In this document: in pieces, positions 1 to 8,601 of the stretch
How positions within the stretch are numbered: position 1 is the stretch's first letter
Layout of the letters: each line of letters opens with the position of its first letter
Source of the DNA: Thiobacillus sp.
GTDB taxonomy: Bacteria; Pseudomonadota; Gammaproteobacteria; Burkholderiales; Thiobacillaceae
NCBI GenBank assembly: GCA_019459055.1
Contig: JAIBEI010000024.1
Location: 1 to 38,889, forward strand
DNA: 38,889 bases
Reading direction: 5' to 3'
Translations under genes and position numbers: made by a program
Notes under the pieces: generated by a model
The model's database searches: none
Told to the model about the DNA's origin: nothing
What the model saw: only the letters and a program-made list of their open reading frames with translations

Positions 1-570
1 CCCGGCGACCCCAACAAGCTGCCCTTCGGCACCCACAGCAACAAGGTCCGCGCACCCATCGAAACCGAACAAGGCTTCCAGACCAGCCTGTTCAGTCCGC
101 GCAAACTCCACGGCTGGCAGCCCTACACCCTCGCCGCCGCCGGCAGCCTCACCGGCATCAGCCTGCCCGCAAGTGCCGGCCCCACCCCCAGCGCCGCCGA
201 CCTGGCCGAGACCGAAGATGTCCAGCTCACCCCCGCCATCCGCGCCCAGGCCGCCGCGCTCAACAACAACCCCGTGCAGATCCACAACTGGGTGCGCAAC
301 AACATTGAATTCATCCCCAGCTACGGATCCATCCAGGGCGCAGACCTCACCCTGCAATCCAAACGCGGCAACGCCTTCGACACCGCCAGCCTAGAAATCG
401 CCCTGTTGCGCGCCGCCGGCATTCCCGCGCGCTACGCCTACGGCACCGTGCAAATGCCCGCCGAGCAGGTCATGAACTGGGTCGGCGGCGTCACCAAACC
501 CGAAGCCGCGCAAAGCCTCTTGGGACAGGGCGGCCATCGTTGTTGCCCTTGTCATAGCTGCGGCAATTGA
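1..570 (+). pseudogene. Truncated RHS-associated transglutaminase-like protein (both ends missing)
   Basis: Frame 1 is open from the first base, so the 5' end lies outside the window. The readable part (about 189 codons) contains a transglutaminase-superfamily core: a VQIHNWVRNNIEF segment, then GNAFDTASLEIALLRAAGIPARYAYG. This arrangement is typical of large RHS/transglutaminase surface proteins. The position where the catalytic Cys normally sits (before the D of FDTASL) reads Ala, so this copy looks non-catalytic. Homologues are expected to continue after LLGQGG, but here the frame runs into a Cys/His-rich out-of-frame tail and stops. Base composition also changes at about 531, from GC-rich to AT-rich. 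I read this as a deletion or recombination break, not a natural end. The family call rests on motif recognition only. Confidence 0.6.
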
Positions 571-751
571 TGGATGGGATTTTAAATCCTATGGAAATGC
601 GTTAGACGTTATTTCATTGTCTGCAGTGCTGCCAATATTGGGCTACTTCGGGATTGCTGGCGTAATTGCGGGTATTCTGATTCTTGTGGTTACAACTTAT
701 CTTAAGCTTTTTGCAGCAGTAGTGAGAGATGAGGGAATGGTATATGCATGA
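533..751 (+). pseudogene. Start-less small membrane protein fragment fused behind the RHS break
   Basis: From the break point a different frame (frame 2) is open for 72 codons and ends at TGA 749-751. It has no ATG, GTG or TTG in a sensible position, so its own 5' end is missing. The peptide has two hydrophobic stretches (AIVVALVIAAAI and an ILGYFGIAGVIAGILILVV-type helix) and ends RDEGMVYA. Codon use is AT-rich, unlike the upstream sequence. The stop overlaps the next small ORF, whose likely ATG is at 744-746, so the two were probably translationally coupled. An immunity-type partner of a lost toxin tip is one possibility, but this is inference from position alone. Confidence 0.45.
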
Positions 752-986
752 AAACCTTATACCTTACTTACTACTTCTTGCTGCGTTACTCACGTTTATT
801 CGTGCCATGATGCTCAGTAAATACCGCAACGACATTAAGTCAGATGTATCGGGCTCGGCTATCGTAGCTCTTTTCGAGTTCAAGAAAAAACGTCCTGTCG
901 CCGGCATCGTATTAATGGCCGCTTCCGTTTTGCAAGTTCTATGTCTCATTGCTTTGGCCGTCATTTTTTTATTTTACTTACCTTGA
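729..986 (+). CDS. Small two-helix membrane protein, unknown
   Basis: The 85-residue ORF may start at ATG 729 or, more likely, at the internal ATG 744, which overlaps the preceding stop in an ATGcaTGA arrangement. It has an N-terminal hydrophobic helix (LIPYLLLLAALLTFI), a charged cytoplasmic-type loop (SKYRNDIKSD, EFKKKRP) and a C-terminal helix (IVLMAASVLQVLCLIALAVIFLFYLP). I do not recognise a family. It is AT-richer than the surrounding genes and sits directly behind a broken RHS gene, so it is probably accessory DNA. It could be an immunity protein or a leftover of a larger element. Confidence 0.5.
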   Translation: MREWYMHENLIPYLLLLAALLTFIRAMMLSKYRNDIKSDVSGSAIVALFEFKKKRPVAGIVLMAASVLQVLCLIALAVIFLFYLP

Positions 987-1294
987 TACAAGGAACAAAG
1001 GGGGACGCTACTATTTAGCTATCCACGACACCACCGTTTTCGCCATCCCTACGAGCAAGACAACGAACAAACAATAGGGGACGGGTACACAATATCCCAT
1101 CAAAGAAATTTGCTTGGTTATTCAGCGCACCGAGCCGAAATTTAATGGCGATGTAGAGTGGAATCGGGACAGACATTGCATCAACAAATTTTCTAATGCA
1201 ACAGCATATTAACAGGCTGCTGAAATACTGTTTTTGACCCCCACTTTTGGCAACGGGGTCTTGCAAAAACACATCTCCTGTCTAAGCTGAACCC
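987..1294. other. Gene-free AT-rich spacer, mobile-element debris likely
   Basis: No convincing ORF is present on either strand. Two GGGGACG-type strings (around 1000 and 1078) resemble the flanks often seen around IS200-like/REP-associated transposases. Around 1228-1270 a GTTTTTG arm and a GCAAAAAC arm could form an imperfect stem-loop. The lower GC content continues from the preceding membrane ORFs. Confidence 0.3.
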
Positions 1295-1396
1295 ATGTCA
1301 CGCCCCCTAAGACTCGAACTCGCACGCGGCCTCGGCTTCTTTTCTACCGATCGCATCATGCAGGAATACAACGCCGACATCTGGAAGCTGAAATAG
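1295..1396 (+). pseudogene. Composite remnant: transposase-like N-terminus joined to an alpha-glucan phosphorylase-like tail
   Basis: This is an ATG-started ORF of 33 codons. The first residues, MSRPLRLE, match the usual start of REP-associated tyrosine transposases (RAYT), but no HUH core follows. Instead the frame continues GFFSTDRIMQEYNADIWKLK and stops. That looks like the extreme C-terminus of glycogen/alpha-glucan phosphorylase (family pattern F-S-S-D-R-T-I-x-E-Y-x-x-x-I-W). The rest of a glgP gene is absent. The simplest reading is debris left by successive rearrangements at this site. Both assignments rest on short stretches and could be coincidental. Confidence 0.35.
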
Positions 1397-1655
1397 ACAC
1401 AATTGCCTTGCAGGTTCGCGGCAATGGAAAGCCTGAAGCGGTGTGCTCGCGGCACATCCGTTTGGCCGGGGGATGGCGGCCATCTGCGAGTGGAGCCCGA
1501 TGGTTTACACTTCATCCTCGTCAGGCGCGGCATTCAATTTTTTTCCATTCCGGGAAAATTTCCACGCCGGGAAAATATTTGTCGCCTCCGTTTATCCGCC
1601 CGTTCCCCCCAATGTACTTAAGTTGCCGATTGAATGTTTGATGAGGAAATTGACC

Positions 1656-2408
1656 ATGATCTCTGGAATGAAGACGATTGTTTTTTTCTTGCTAGGCGCC
1701 TTTGCACTGGTTTCTTCCGGGTCTGCGCTGGCCGCACTGACCACCGATGAACTGACCCGACTGAAGACCTCTGGTCTCGGTGAGGATGTCATCCTCTTCA
1801 TGATTGAAAACGATTATGGCAACGTCGATCGGGTGGTGAGGCTCAAGGAGGCGGGTTTCGCCGACGGGACGATTTCATCGGTCATCAGGAGCGATCTCAA
1901 GGCGGGTGTTGAAGCAAAGCGGCCCGCGCTTCAGCCGCAGCAACCGGAGCAACCGGAGCAAGTCAAGCAGGGTAAGCCCGTAGCCGAGCCCGTGACCAAA
2001 CCGATGGCCGAAGCGGCGGCCATCATGCAGACCTCGGCAAAGGTGACGATCGAGCAGTATTTGGCGCTTGGAGATCCGGTCGTTCAAAAAAGCCAGGACA
2101 TCCCGGGCGCCACGATTTCGCTACTGCAGGGGCGGCGTTTGAAGATCGAATGGGACGGCAGCAAGCTGACCCAGACCGTGGGCAATCTCCTTCTCCGGGG
2201 CAAACCGTTTGCAAGCCCGTTCTATTGGGATTTGGACAAGAGCGATGGCGTGCACAGCGCAAATCCCAAGGACAACTCCTTCATCCTGCGGACGGGGCAC
2301 TCGCATCAGGGCAGGCCCACGGCAGGCAAAACGCAGTACTGGGTCGTGCACGTGACTCCCGACAGCCCGGATTTGGAGAAGCGAATCCGGGAATTATTGT
2401 CTGAGTGA
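1656..2408 (+). CDS. Secreted/periplasmic protein of unknown function
   Basis: The start at 1656 is chosen because a GAGGAAA ribosome-binding site lies six bases upstream and the resulting 250-residue protein begins with a clean signal peptide (hydrophobic VFFLLGAFALVSSG, cleavage near SALA-ALT). The longer open frame reaching back to 1443 has no such features. After the signal comes a helical domain (about residues 27-80: TTDELTRLKTSGLGEDVILFMIEN and onwards). Next is a Pro/Gln/Glu-rich linker (about 90-125), then a beta-rich C-terminal half. I do not recognise the family. Convergent with panD and separated from it by a terminator. Confidence 0.75.
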   Translation: MISGMKTIVFFLLGAFALVSSGSALAALTTDELTRLKTSGLGEDVILFMIENDYGNVDRVVRLKEAGFADGTISSVIRSDLKAGVEAKRPALQPQQPEQPEQVKQGKPVAEPVTKPMAEAAAIMQTSAKVTIEQYLALGDPVVQKSQDIPGATISLLQGRRLKIEWDGSKLTQTVGNLLLRGKPFASPFYWDLDKSDGVHSANPKDNSFILRTGHSHQGRPTAGKTQYWVVHVTPDSPDLEKRIRELLSE

Positions 2409-2502
2409 GCTGGCTGAATCAGGCATGAATGGAAAGTACGCTTTTGGGCAGTATTCCTTTTCTTCTGCTCAGTGGCCAATAGTCGATTCCAGATATCCAT
2501 AA

Positions 2503-2529
2503 AAAAGGCCGGGTTCTCCCCGGCCTTTT
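2503..2529. terminator. Bidirectional rho-independent terminator
   Basis: Perfect 11-bp stem AAAAGGCCGGG / CCCGGCCTTTT with a short TTCTC-type loop. The A-run and T-run give a U-tract on either strand. It lies between the end of the secreted protein gene (plus) and panD (minus), so it can serve both. Confidence 0.9.
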
Positions 2530-2547
2530 GATTGGGTGGACGCAGGC

Positions 2548-2928
2548 TTACGCCGCCTGAACCGGAATTTCCTGACGGGTGTCCAGGATGCGATTGTCCG
2601 CGTCGACGTACACCAGTTCGGGCGCGTAGCGCACCAGTTCCAGTTCGTTGTAGACGGCGAAGGTGGCGATGATGACGAGGTCGCCCGGATTCGCCTTGTG
2701 CGCGGCGGCGCCGTTCACCGAGATGATGCCGGAATCGCGCGCCGCGCGAATGGCATAGGTGGTGAAGCGCTCGCCGTTGGTGACGTTGTAGATCTGGATC
2801 TGCTCGTATTCGTGGATGTTGGCCGCATCCAGCAGGGTTTCGTCGATCGCGCACGAGCCTTCGTAATGCAACTCGGAATGCGTGACGGTCGCCCGGTGAA
2901 GCTTGGACTTGAGCATCGTTCTTTGCAT
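2548..2928 (-). CDS. panD: Aspartate 1-decarboxylase
   Basis: Makes beta-alanine from L-aspartate for pantothenate/CoA synthesis in the cytoplasm. The 126-residue proenzyme starts [20 protein letters not shown] and has the self-cleavage site HYEGSC: Gly24-Ser25, where Ser25 becomes the pyruvoyl cofactor. Further family motifs are [13 protein letters not shown] and [14 protein letters not shown]. Length equals that of the Escherichia coli enzyme. It lies 44 bases downstream of panC on the same strand, with a separate promoter in the gap, so it can be expressed with or without the upstream operon. No missing residues were noted. Confidence 0.97.
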   Translation of the reverse strand: MQRTMLKSKLHRATVTHSELHYEGSCAIDETLLDAANIHEYEQIQIYNVTNGERFTTYAIRAARDSGIISVNGAAAHKANPGDLVIIATFAVYNELELVRYAPELVYVDADNRILDTRQEIPVQAA

Positions 2929-2961
2929 GACGGTGCCCTCACAAACAAAAAAGGGACATCC

Positions 2962-2990
2962 ATTATAAAACCTCAGGGCGAATTGCCCAA
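2962..2990 (-). promoter_or_regulatory. Sigma70-type promoter of panD
   Basis: On the minus strand a perfect TATAAT (2962-2967) is preceded, after 17 bases, by TTGGGC (2985-2990, 3 of 6 to consensus). This gives a leader of about 27 nt before the panD ATG. The -35 overlaps the last codons of panC. Confidence 0.55.
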
Positions 2991-3818
2991 GGTGCTCTCG
3001 ATATTGTCGATCAGCCGGGTTTTTCCCAGCCAGGCCGCGCCCAGCACCACCAGCCGGGCGCTGCCGGGCGTGGGCGTCGTGAGCGTCGCGGCATCGCGCA
3101 GCGCGACATAATCGACCTGCCAGCCCGCCATTTTCAGGTGGCGGCCGGCGGTGGCGGTGAGCGCCTCGAAGTCGCGTTCGCCCGCCTGGACGGCTGTGGC
3201 GACGGCGGCCAGTTCGCGCTGCAGCTGTGTGGCCTGGATGCGCTCGGATGCGCCGAGATAGGCGTTGCGCGAACTCATCGCCAGGCCGTCGGCGCAGCGC
3301 AAAGTGTCGCCCGCCACGATCTCGATCGGCAGGTTGAACTGCCGCACCAGTTCGCGGATGACCAACAGCTGCTGAAAATCCTTCTTGCCGAACACCGCCA
3401 CGTGCGGCTGCACCAGGTTGAAGAGTTTCAGCACCACGGTGGCGACGCCGCTGAAATGGCCGGGTCGGAACGCGCCGCACAGGTCGTTCGCCAGGCTGTC
3501 GGGCGGCTGCACGGTGAAGGTCTGCGGCACCGGGTACATCTCGCCGGCGTCGGGCGCGAACACCAGGTCGCAGCCGGCGGCGGCGAGCTTCTCGCAGTCT
3601 GCATCCAGGGTGCGCGGATAGCGCTCGAAATCCTCGTCGGCGCCGAACTGCAGCGGGTTGACGAAAATGCTTGCCACCACCGGCTGGCCAGACTGTTTCG
3701 CCAGCTCGACCAGCGAAACATGGCCGGCGTGCAGATTGCCCATGGTCGGCACGAACGCGGTGCCGGTCTGTCCGGCGAGCGCGGCGCGCAGCGCAGCGGC
3801 GGTATGAATAACCTGCAT
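2973..3818 (-). CDS. panC: Pantothenate synthetase (pantoate--beta-alanine ligase)
   Basis: ATP-dependent condensation of pantoate with beta-alanine to pantothenate. The 281-residue protein has the family's [11 protein letters not shown] start (HIGH-type nucleotide-binding motif), the [19 protein letters not shown] segment, FGKKDFQQL, and a KMSKS-like SSRN region ([11 protein letters not shown]). Its start codon shares one base with the panB stop (TGATG), showing translational coupling. It completes the pantoate-to-pantothenate branch together with panB upstream and panD downstream. Confidence 0.97.
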   Translation of the reverse strand: MQVIHTAAALRAALAGQTGTAFVPTMGNLHAGHVSLVELAKQSGQPVVASIFVNPLQFGADEDFERYPRTLDADCEKLAAAGCDLVFAPDAGEMYPVPQTFTVQPPDSLANDLCGAFRPGHFSGVATVVLKLFNLVQPHVAVFGKKDFQQLLVIRELVRQFNLPIEIVAGDTLRCADGLAMSSRNAYLGASERIQATQLQRELAAVATAVQAGERDFEALTATAGRHLKMAGWQVDYVALRDAATLTTPTPGSARLVVLGAAWLGKTRLIDNIESTLGNSP

Positions 3819-4606
3819 CAGAATGCGTGTTCGGCGGCCGGGAAGCTGCCGTCCTTCACCGCGGCGACGTAGGCGCGCGTGGCGGCCTCGATGCTGTCGG
3901 CACCGGCCAGAAAGTTCTTCGAGAATTTCGGCGCGCGCGGGTACAGGCCCAGCATGTCGTACAGCACCAGCACCTGGCCGGCGCAGTCGGCGCCGGCGCC
4001 GATGCCGATGGTTGGGATGGTGAGCGCCTCGGTGACGGTTTTTGCCAGCGCGGCCGGCACCATTTCCAGCACGATGAGGCCGGCGCCGGCCGCCTCCAGC
4101 GCGCGCGCGTCGGCGATCAGTTGTGCCGCGGCAGCATCCTCGCGCCCCTGCACCCGGTAGCCGCCGAGCTGGTTGACCGACTGCGGCAACAGGCCGAGGT
4201 GCGCGCACACCGGAATGCCGCGCTGGGTGAGGAAGGCCACGGTGTCGACCATCACCGCGCCGCCTTCCAGCTTGACCATGTGCGCGCCCGCCGCCATCAG
4301 CCGCGCGGCCGCGGCAAACGCACGCTCGGGGGAGGGCTGGTAGCTGCCGAAGGGCAGGTCGGCGACGAGGAAGGCGCGCCCGGTTCCGGCAGCGACGCAG
4401 CGCGTGTGATACGTCATTTCGGCAAGTTTTACCGGCAGCGTCGAGGTGTGACCCTGGATCACCATGCCGAGCGAATCGCCGACCAGCAGCACGTCGACGC
4501 CGGCGGCGTCGAGCACGCGCGCAAAGCTGGCGTCGTAGCAGGTGAGTACGGCGATCTTTTCGCCGTTGTTGCGCATCGCCTTGAGGGTGGACAGGGTGAC
4601 GCTCAT
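3818..4606 (-). CDS. panB: 3-methyl-2-oxobutanoate hydroxymethyltransferase
   Basis: Transfers a hydroxymethyl group from 5,10-methylene-THF to alpha-ketoisovalerate, giving ketopantoate. 262 residues. Family motifs are [28 protein letters not shown] (Mg2+ site Asp), KLEGG, the [11 protein letters not shown] segment, and the TIGIGAG loop. The start at 4606 lies one base after the dNK stop. No panE is present in this window. Folate links this gene to folK, thyA and folA nearby, though they are in different operons. Confidence 0.97.
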   Translation of the reverse strand: MSVTLSTLKAMRNNGEKIAVLTCYDASFARVLDAAGVDVLLVGDSLGMVIQGHTSTLPVKLAEMTYHTRCVAAGTGRAFLVADLPFGSYQPSPERAFAAAARLMAAGAHMVKLEGGAVMVDTVAFLTQRGIPVCAHLGLLPQSVNQLGGYRVQGREDAAAAQLIADARALEAAGAGLIVLEMVPAALAKTVTEALTIPTIGIGAGADCAGQVLVLYDMLGLYPRAPKFSKNFLAGADSIEAATRAYVAAVKDGSFPAAEHAF

Positions 4607-4607
4607 C

Positions 4608-5249
4608 TCATGCCGCCCGGTTGAAGAATTCGCGCGGCCCGCGCATCTTGCGCATGCGTTCGACCAGCAGCTCGAAGTCGTCTTCGCTCTGCGCGAAGTT
4701 GAGATTGCCGGTGTTGACGATGAGCAGGGGGGCGGCCTCGTAGCGATGGAAGAACTCGCTGTAGCTGTTGGCCAGGCGCTGCAGGTAGCCCGCATCCATG
4801 GCGCGCTCGAAGTCCACGCCGCGGCGCTTGACGCGTTCCTGCAGGGCGTCGATCGGCGCCTGCAGGTAGATCACCAGGTCCGGCGTCGGTGACTGCGGCG
4901 CGAGGTCGGCGTACACCTTCTGGTACAGCTCGAACTCGTCGTCGTCGAGGTTCAGTCGCGCGAACAGCATGTCCTTGTCGATCAGGAAATCCGACACCGT
5001 GCCGGCGCGGAACAGGTCGCCCTGCGCCAGGTCGCGCAGCTGGCGCGTGCGGTCGAACAGGAAGTGCAGCTGCGTCGGCAGCGCGTAGCGCCTGGGCTCC
5101 TGGTAGAAGCGCGGCAGGAAGGGATTGTCGCCGGCGTTTTCCAGCAGGGTGTCGGCCTCCATGCGCTCGGCCAGCCTGTGGGTGAGGCTGGTCTTGCCGG
5201 CACCGATCGGGCCTTCCACGACGACGTAGCGGTAACGGGAAAGACTCAT
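4608..5249 (-). CDS. Deoxynucleoside (deoxyadenosine/deoxycytidine) kinase family
   Basis: Phosphorylates deoxynucleosides in salvage. 213 residues from ATG 5249, which overlaps the folK stop by four bases (ATGA). Walker A is [12 protein letters not shown] near residue 10. The E-N-A-G-D-N-P-F-L region and the ERS-like FDRTRQ segment are typical of the dNK superfamily. [10 protein letters not shown] supplies the lid arginines. The substrate cannot be told from sequence. A kinase of this type between folK and panB is a common betaproteobacterial arrangement. Confidence 0.85.
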   Translation of the reverse strand: MSLSRYRYVVVEGPIGAGKTSLTHRLAERMEADTLLENAGDNPFLPRFYQEPRRYALPTQLHFLFDRTRQLRDLAQGDLFRAGTVSDFLIDKDMLFARLNLDDDEFELYQKVYADLAPQSPTPDLVIYLQAPIDALQERVKRRGVDFERAMDAGYLQRLANSYSEFFHRYEAAPLLIVNTGNLNFAQSEDDFELLVERMRKMRGPREFFNRAA

Positions 5250-5752
5250 GCGTTGACGGCGGCAGCGGCAGGCGGGAGGGGAAACACGCTTTGATCCGAA
5301 CACGCATCGAGCCAGTCGGCAGCGCGGCCGCGGCCGGGGATCGTCGCATCGGGGGCGATTTCCAGCAGCGGCAGCAGCACGAAGCCGCGTTCGCACATGC
5401 GCGGATGCGGCAGCGTCAACCCCTCTTCATGGAAGTGCGCATCGCCGTACAGCAGCAGGTCGAGGTCGAGCGTGCGCGGCGCGTTGCGGAAGCTGCGCTC
5501 GCGGCCGTGGCGGTGTTCGATGTCCAGCAGCGCGACCAGCAGCGCGCGTGGGGCGAGATCGGTTTCCACCTGCGCCACCGCGTTGATGAAATCGGGCTGG
5601 TCGACGTAGCCGACCGGCGCCGAGGCATACAGCGAGGAGCGTGCGATCAGGCGGGTGCCGGGCAGGCGGTCGAGCTCGGCCAGCGCGTATTCCACCTGCG
5701 CCGCCGGGTCGTTGAGGTTCGCCCCCAGCCCGATGGTGGCGATCACGCTCAT
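5246..5752 (-). CDS. folK: 2-amino-4-hydroxy-6-hydroxymethyldihydropteridine pyrophosphokinase
   Basis: Folate pathway enzyme (HPPK) that pyrophosphorylates hydroxymethyldihydropterin. 168 residues, starting MSVIATIGLGANLNDP. The signature RTLDLDLLLYG carries the paired Mg2+-binding aspartates, followed by LPHPRMCERGFVLLPL, also typical. The start overlaps the pcnB stop by four bases (ATGA), and its own stop overlaps the dNK start in the same way. The C-terminus ([14 protein letters not shown]) is an Ala/Pro tail of no known role. Confidence 0.95.
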   Translation of the reverse strand: MSVIATIGLGANLNDPAAQVEYALAELDRLPGTRLIARSSLYASAPVGYVDQPDFINAVAQVETDLAPRALLVALLDIEHRHGRERSFRNAPRTLDLDLLLYGDAHFHEEGLTLPHPRMCERGFVLLPLLEIAPDATIPGRGRAADWLDACSDQSVFPLPPAAAAVNA

Positions 5753-7104
5753 GCGGGCGGCGCCTCGCCGGCGGCTTCGCCCGGCTTTTTGCGCTTGCGC
5801 TTGCGACGCGGCTTGGGCGCGCTGTCGGCCTGCAGCATGGCGCCGCGCTCGTCGTCGCCAACCTCCTGGAAGCGCGTCCACCACTCGCCGAGTTCGGCAT
5901 CGACCTCGCCGGATTCCGCCCGCAGCAGCAGGAAGTCGTAGGCGGCGCGGAAGCGCGGATGCTCCAGCAGGCGGAACGGGCGCTGTCCGCCGCGCTGCTC
6001 GAAGCGTGGCTGCAGCGCCCAGATTTCCTTGATCATGCCGTCGTAGCGGCGCGGGATGGCGAGCTGGCCGCGCTGCGCGTCGAGCACCTCGTCCATCGCC
6101 AGGAACAGGGCGGGCTGCGGCTTTTCGCCGGTGGCCTCGATCTGGCGCCAGCGCTGCAGCACCTGCGGCCACAGCAGGGTGCCGAACAGGAAGGCCGGCG
6201 AGGCCGGCTTGTCCTGCGCGATGCGGGCGTCGGTGGTTTTCAGCGCGGCGGTGATGAAGCGCTCGCCGGTGGGGTCGTCCAGAATGGTGTCGAGCAGCGG
6301 CAGCATGCCGTGGTGCAGGCCCTCGGCGCGCAGCTGGTGCACGCCGCGCAGCGCGTGGCCGGACATCAGGAGCTTCAGCGCCTCGTCGAAGATGCGCGCG
6401 CGCGGAATGTTGGCGAGCAGCGGCGCCAGCGTGGCGACCGGCCGGCGGGTGTCGGGGTCGATATGGAAGTCGAGCTTGGCGGCGAAGCGCGCGGCGCGCA
6501 GCATGCGTACCGGGTCTTCGCGGAAGCGTGTCTCGGGGTCGCCGATCATGCGCAGCACGCGCTTCTTGCAGTCGGCCACGCCGCCGAAGTAGTCGTGCAC
6601 TTCCTCGCTCAGGGGGTCGTAATACAGCGCGTTGATGGTGAAGTCGCGGCGCGCGGCGTCGTCCGCCATGTTGCCGAACACGTTGTCGGACAAGAGCCGC
6701 CCGTGCTCGTCGGTCGGCCGCTCGTTTTCGTCCTCGGTTTCCTTCTGGCCGTTGGAGCGGAAAGTGGTGACCTCGATGGTGACGCGGCCGCACATCACGT
6801 GCACGATCTGGAAGCGGCGCCCAATGATGCGCGAGCGGCGAAACAGCCGCCGCACTTCTTCCGGCGTGGCATCGGTGGCGACGTCGAAATCCTTGGGGGT
6901 CTTGCCCAGCAGCAGGTCGCGCACCGCGCCGCCGACGAGGTAGCCCTTGTATCCCGCCTGCGCCAGCGTCTCGCAGGTTTTCAGCGCGCAGTCGTCAAGC
7001 TGGTCGCGGCGGATGCCATGTTTGGACTGCGTCAGGATCTGTGCGGCTGAGGCAGCGCCGCGCGGTTTGCGGCCAAATACTTTGTTGATGAAGCGACGAA
7101 TCAT
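5749..7104 (-). CDS. pcnB: Poly(A) polymerase I
   Basis: Adds 3' poly(A) tails that promote RNA decay. 451 residues. The nucleotidyltransferase superfamily core is KGYLVGGAVRDLLLGKTPKDFDVATDATPEEVRRLFRR (GG and DxD metal-binding motif), followed by FQIVHVMCGRVTIEVTTFR and RRDFTINALYYDP. The RNA-binding basic tail is very Lys/Arg-rich (KPRRKRKRKKPGE), which favours poly(A) polymerase over a CCA-adding enzyme. First gene of the pcnB-folK-dNK-panB-panC operon. Confidence 0.93.
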   Translation of the reverse strand: MIRRFINKVFGRKPRGAASAAQILTQSKHGIRRDQLDDCALKTCETLAQAGYKGYLVGGAVRDLLLGKTPKDFDVATDATPEEVRRLFRRSRIIGRRFQIVHVMCGRVTIEVTTFRSNGQKETEDENERPTDEHGRLLSDNVFGNMADDAARRDFTINALYYDPLSEEVHDYFGGVADCKKRVLRMIGDPETRFREDPVRMLRAARFAAKLDFHIDPDTRRPVATLAPLLANIPRARIFDEALKLLMSGHALRGVHQLRAEGLHHGMLPLLDTILDDPTGERFITAALKTTDARIAQDKPASPAFLFGTLLWPQVLQRWRQIEATGEKPQPALFLAMDEVLDAQRGQLAIPRRYDGMIKEIWALQPRFEQRGGQRPFRLLEHPRFRAAYDFLLLRAESGEVDAELGEWWTRFQEVGDDERGAMLQADSAPKPRRKRKRKKPGEAAGEAPPA

Positions 7105-7142
7105 GGGGTGCGCGGGGGCGGTTATATGCGGGACAGATCGCG

Positions 7143-7148
7143 ATTATA
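7143..7148 (-). promoter_or_regulatory. -10 element upstream of pcnB
   Basis: A perfect TATAAT on the minus strand, 38 bases before the pcnB ATG. No good -35 stands at 16-18 bases; a TTGACC is present but only seven bases away. Confidence 0.35.
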
Positions 7149-7182
7149 CAGGCTGGGTCAAGCGCCTTTTCAGCCGGCTTTG

Positions 7183-7899
7183 TCAGCCCTTTTGCCGCCA
7201 CAGCGTCGCCGTGCCGGGGCCGTACAAGGCTTCGAGCGACGCCGGGGTGAGCAGTTCGGCGGGGCCGCCGAGTTGCCAGCGCCCGTTGCCGAAGAGAAAC
7301 AGCAGGCGGTCGCAGTGGCAGGCCGCCCAGTTGGGGTCGTGCAGCGTCAGCACCACGCTGCGTCCGGCATCCGCCTCGCCGCGCGCCCACGCCAGCAGCC
7401 GGGCCTGATGCGCGGGGTCCAGATGCGTCAGCGGTTCGTCCAGCAGGGCGATGCGCGGCGCCTGCACCGCCAGCTGCGCCAGCCGCGCGCGTTGGCGTTC
7501 TCCGCCGGACAGCGTGGCGAGCGGGCGGCGGGCCAGTTCGGTCAGTTCCCAGGTGGCGAGGTGCGGCGCCAGGTCGGGGGCGGTGCCGAACGGGAAATGC
7601 CCGAGCGCAACGAAGTCGGCCACGCTGCCGAAAAACCCGCCTTCGTCGCCCTGCGGCAACAGGCCGATGTGTTGTGCGCGGGTGAGCGGCGGCAGGTCGG
7701 CCACCGATTGGCCGTCGAGCAAGACCTGTCCTTGCGCAGGAGCGGCGAGGCCGGCCAGCACGGTGAGCAGGGTCGACTTGCCGGTGCCGTTGGCGCCGAG
7801 GATGCCGAGGACTTCGCCGGGTTCGAGGGTGAGGTCGAGGGAGTCGACCAGCGTGCGGGTGCCGGTACGGAGAAAGAGTTGTTGGGTGGCTAGGTGCAT
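7183..7899 (-). CDS. ABC importer ATP-binding protein, BtuD/FecE type
   Basis: Energises uptake of cobalamin or an iron chelate. Walker A is GANGTGKST, Q-loop LLPQGDEGG, signature LSGGERQRARLAQL, Walker B RIALLDEP, and the H-loop is LTLHDPN. I prefer ATG 7899 (MHLATQQLFLRTG) because the family's first strand begins there; an in-frame ATG at 7917 adds six residues. The matching FecCD-type permease lies upstream on the same strand but is separated by about 1 kb holding a toxin-antitoxin pair. No substrate-binding protein or TonB receptor is in the window, so the ligand is unknown. Confidence 0.88.
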   Translation of the reverse strand: MHLATQQLFLRTGTRTLVDSLDLTLEPGEVLGILGANGTGKSTLLTVLAGLAAPAQGQVLLDGQSVADLPPLTRAQHIGLLPQGDEGGFFGSVADFVALGHFPFGTAPDLAPHLATWELTELARRPLATLSGGERQRARLAQLAVQAPRIALLDEPLTHLDPAHQARLLAWARGEADAGRSVVLTLHDPNWAACHCDRLLFLFGNGRWQLGGPAELLTPASLEALYGPGTATLWRQKG

Positions 7900-7935
7900 G
7901 GATAAGTTAAACTTCATGTCTGTGCCGCATAGTGG

Positions 7936-8172
7936 CTAGAGATTCTCTTTGACCTTTCGCGAAATCAGCTTGAAATTCTTCTCTCCGGTAATGCACAGGT
8001 GCTTATCGATAGTGTCCATAAAGAACGTTTGGTCGCTAACCTTTCCCAGGTAGACCCAGTCGCGAACGCCTGCCGGTTCACAAAATTCCTTTTGACAAGA
8101 AAATGGGTCTGTACAGCGCCGTTGTAGATAGCCTTGCTGCGCGATCATGGCGCAAGCCAAAAACGCGAACAT
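7936..8172 (-). CDS. Small hypothetical protein, possibly a fragment
   Basis: 78 residues with a short hydrophobic N-terminus (MFAFLACAMIAQQ), three Cys, and a C-terminal part WVYLGKVSDQTFFMDT...FKLISRKVKENL. That part faintly resembles the first strands of surface-adhesin-E-like proteins. No Shine-Dalgarno is visible at 8172. It sits between vapC and the ABC ATPase gene, inside the segment that separates the transporter genes, and is AT-richer than both flanks. It may be a truncated cargo gene. Confidence 0.4.
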   Translation of the reverse strand: MFAFLACAMIAQQGYLQRRCTDPFSCQKEFCEPAGVRDWVYLGKVSDQTFFMDTIDKHLCITGEKNFKLISRKVKENL

Positions 8173-8182
8173 CCAGGGCGTT

Positions 8183-8599
8183 TCAACCCGTCCAGTCTTC
8201 CAGCCGCAAACCTTTCACTCTCGCGAATTCACGCGAGTTGTGCGTCACCAGGGTGGCTTCCAGTGCAAGTGCGTGGGCGGCGATCATCATGTCCATGGAA
8301 CCGATGGGCTGGCCGCGTTTTTCCAGACTGGTTCGCAGCTCGCCGTAAAAAACGGCAGCACTCGCGCCATAGTCGCTCATATCGAAATCCAGCAGAAACT
8401 CATCCAGCAGCGCCTGATTGGCTTTGCGCCAGCGGCTTTTCCGTACGCCGTATTGCAGTTCGGACAATACAACGCTGGAAATCAGGGGACGTTCGTTGCG
8501 CGGCAGTGCATCCAGTCTGGCGAGGATGTTGTGCTGGTAGTCAGGCTGATTTCCGGTAAGCAGGTAAATACAGGTGTTGGTGTCCAGCAGCCAGGCCAT
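8183..8599 (-). CDS. vapC: VapC-type PIN-domain toxin
   Basis: Predicted Mg2+-dependent ribonuclease toxin. From ATG 8599 the protein begins MAWLLDTNTCIYLL, the PIN motif with the first acidic residue. It continues with SELQYG (Glu), SMDMMIAAHALALEATLVTHNSREFARV (Asp cluster), and ends LRLEDWTG. About 138 residues, the normal VapC length. An ATG nine bases upstream (8608) would overlap vapB. The four acidic residues of the family are all in place, so the toxin is probably active. Confidence 0.92.
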   Translation of the reverse strand: MAWLLDTNTCIYLLTGNQPDYQHNILARLDALPRNERPLISSVVLSELQYGVRKSRWRKANQALLDEFLLDFDMSDYGASAAVFYGELRTSLEKRGQPIGSMDMMIAAHALALEATLVTHNSREFARVKGLRLEDWTG

Positions 8600-8601
8600 G
8601 C

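Noticed and set aside
1228-1270. Stem-loop with GTTTTTG and GCAAAAAC arms as an IS end
   Set aside because: The stem is asymmetric and no transposase or target duplication was found.
1015-1272. 85-codon minus-strand ORF
   Set aside because: No motif, no RBS seen, and it lies in AT-rich debris between broken genes.
1443-1655. N-terminal extension of the secreted protein gene
   Set aside because: It would bury the signal peptide about 75 residues in; the RBS and signal fit ATG 1656.
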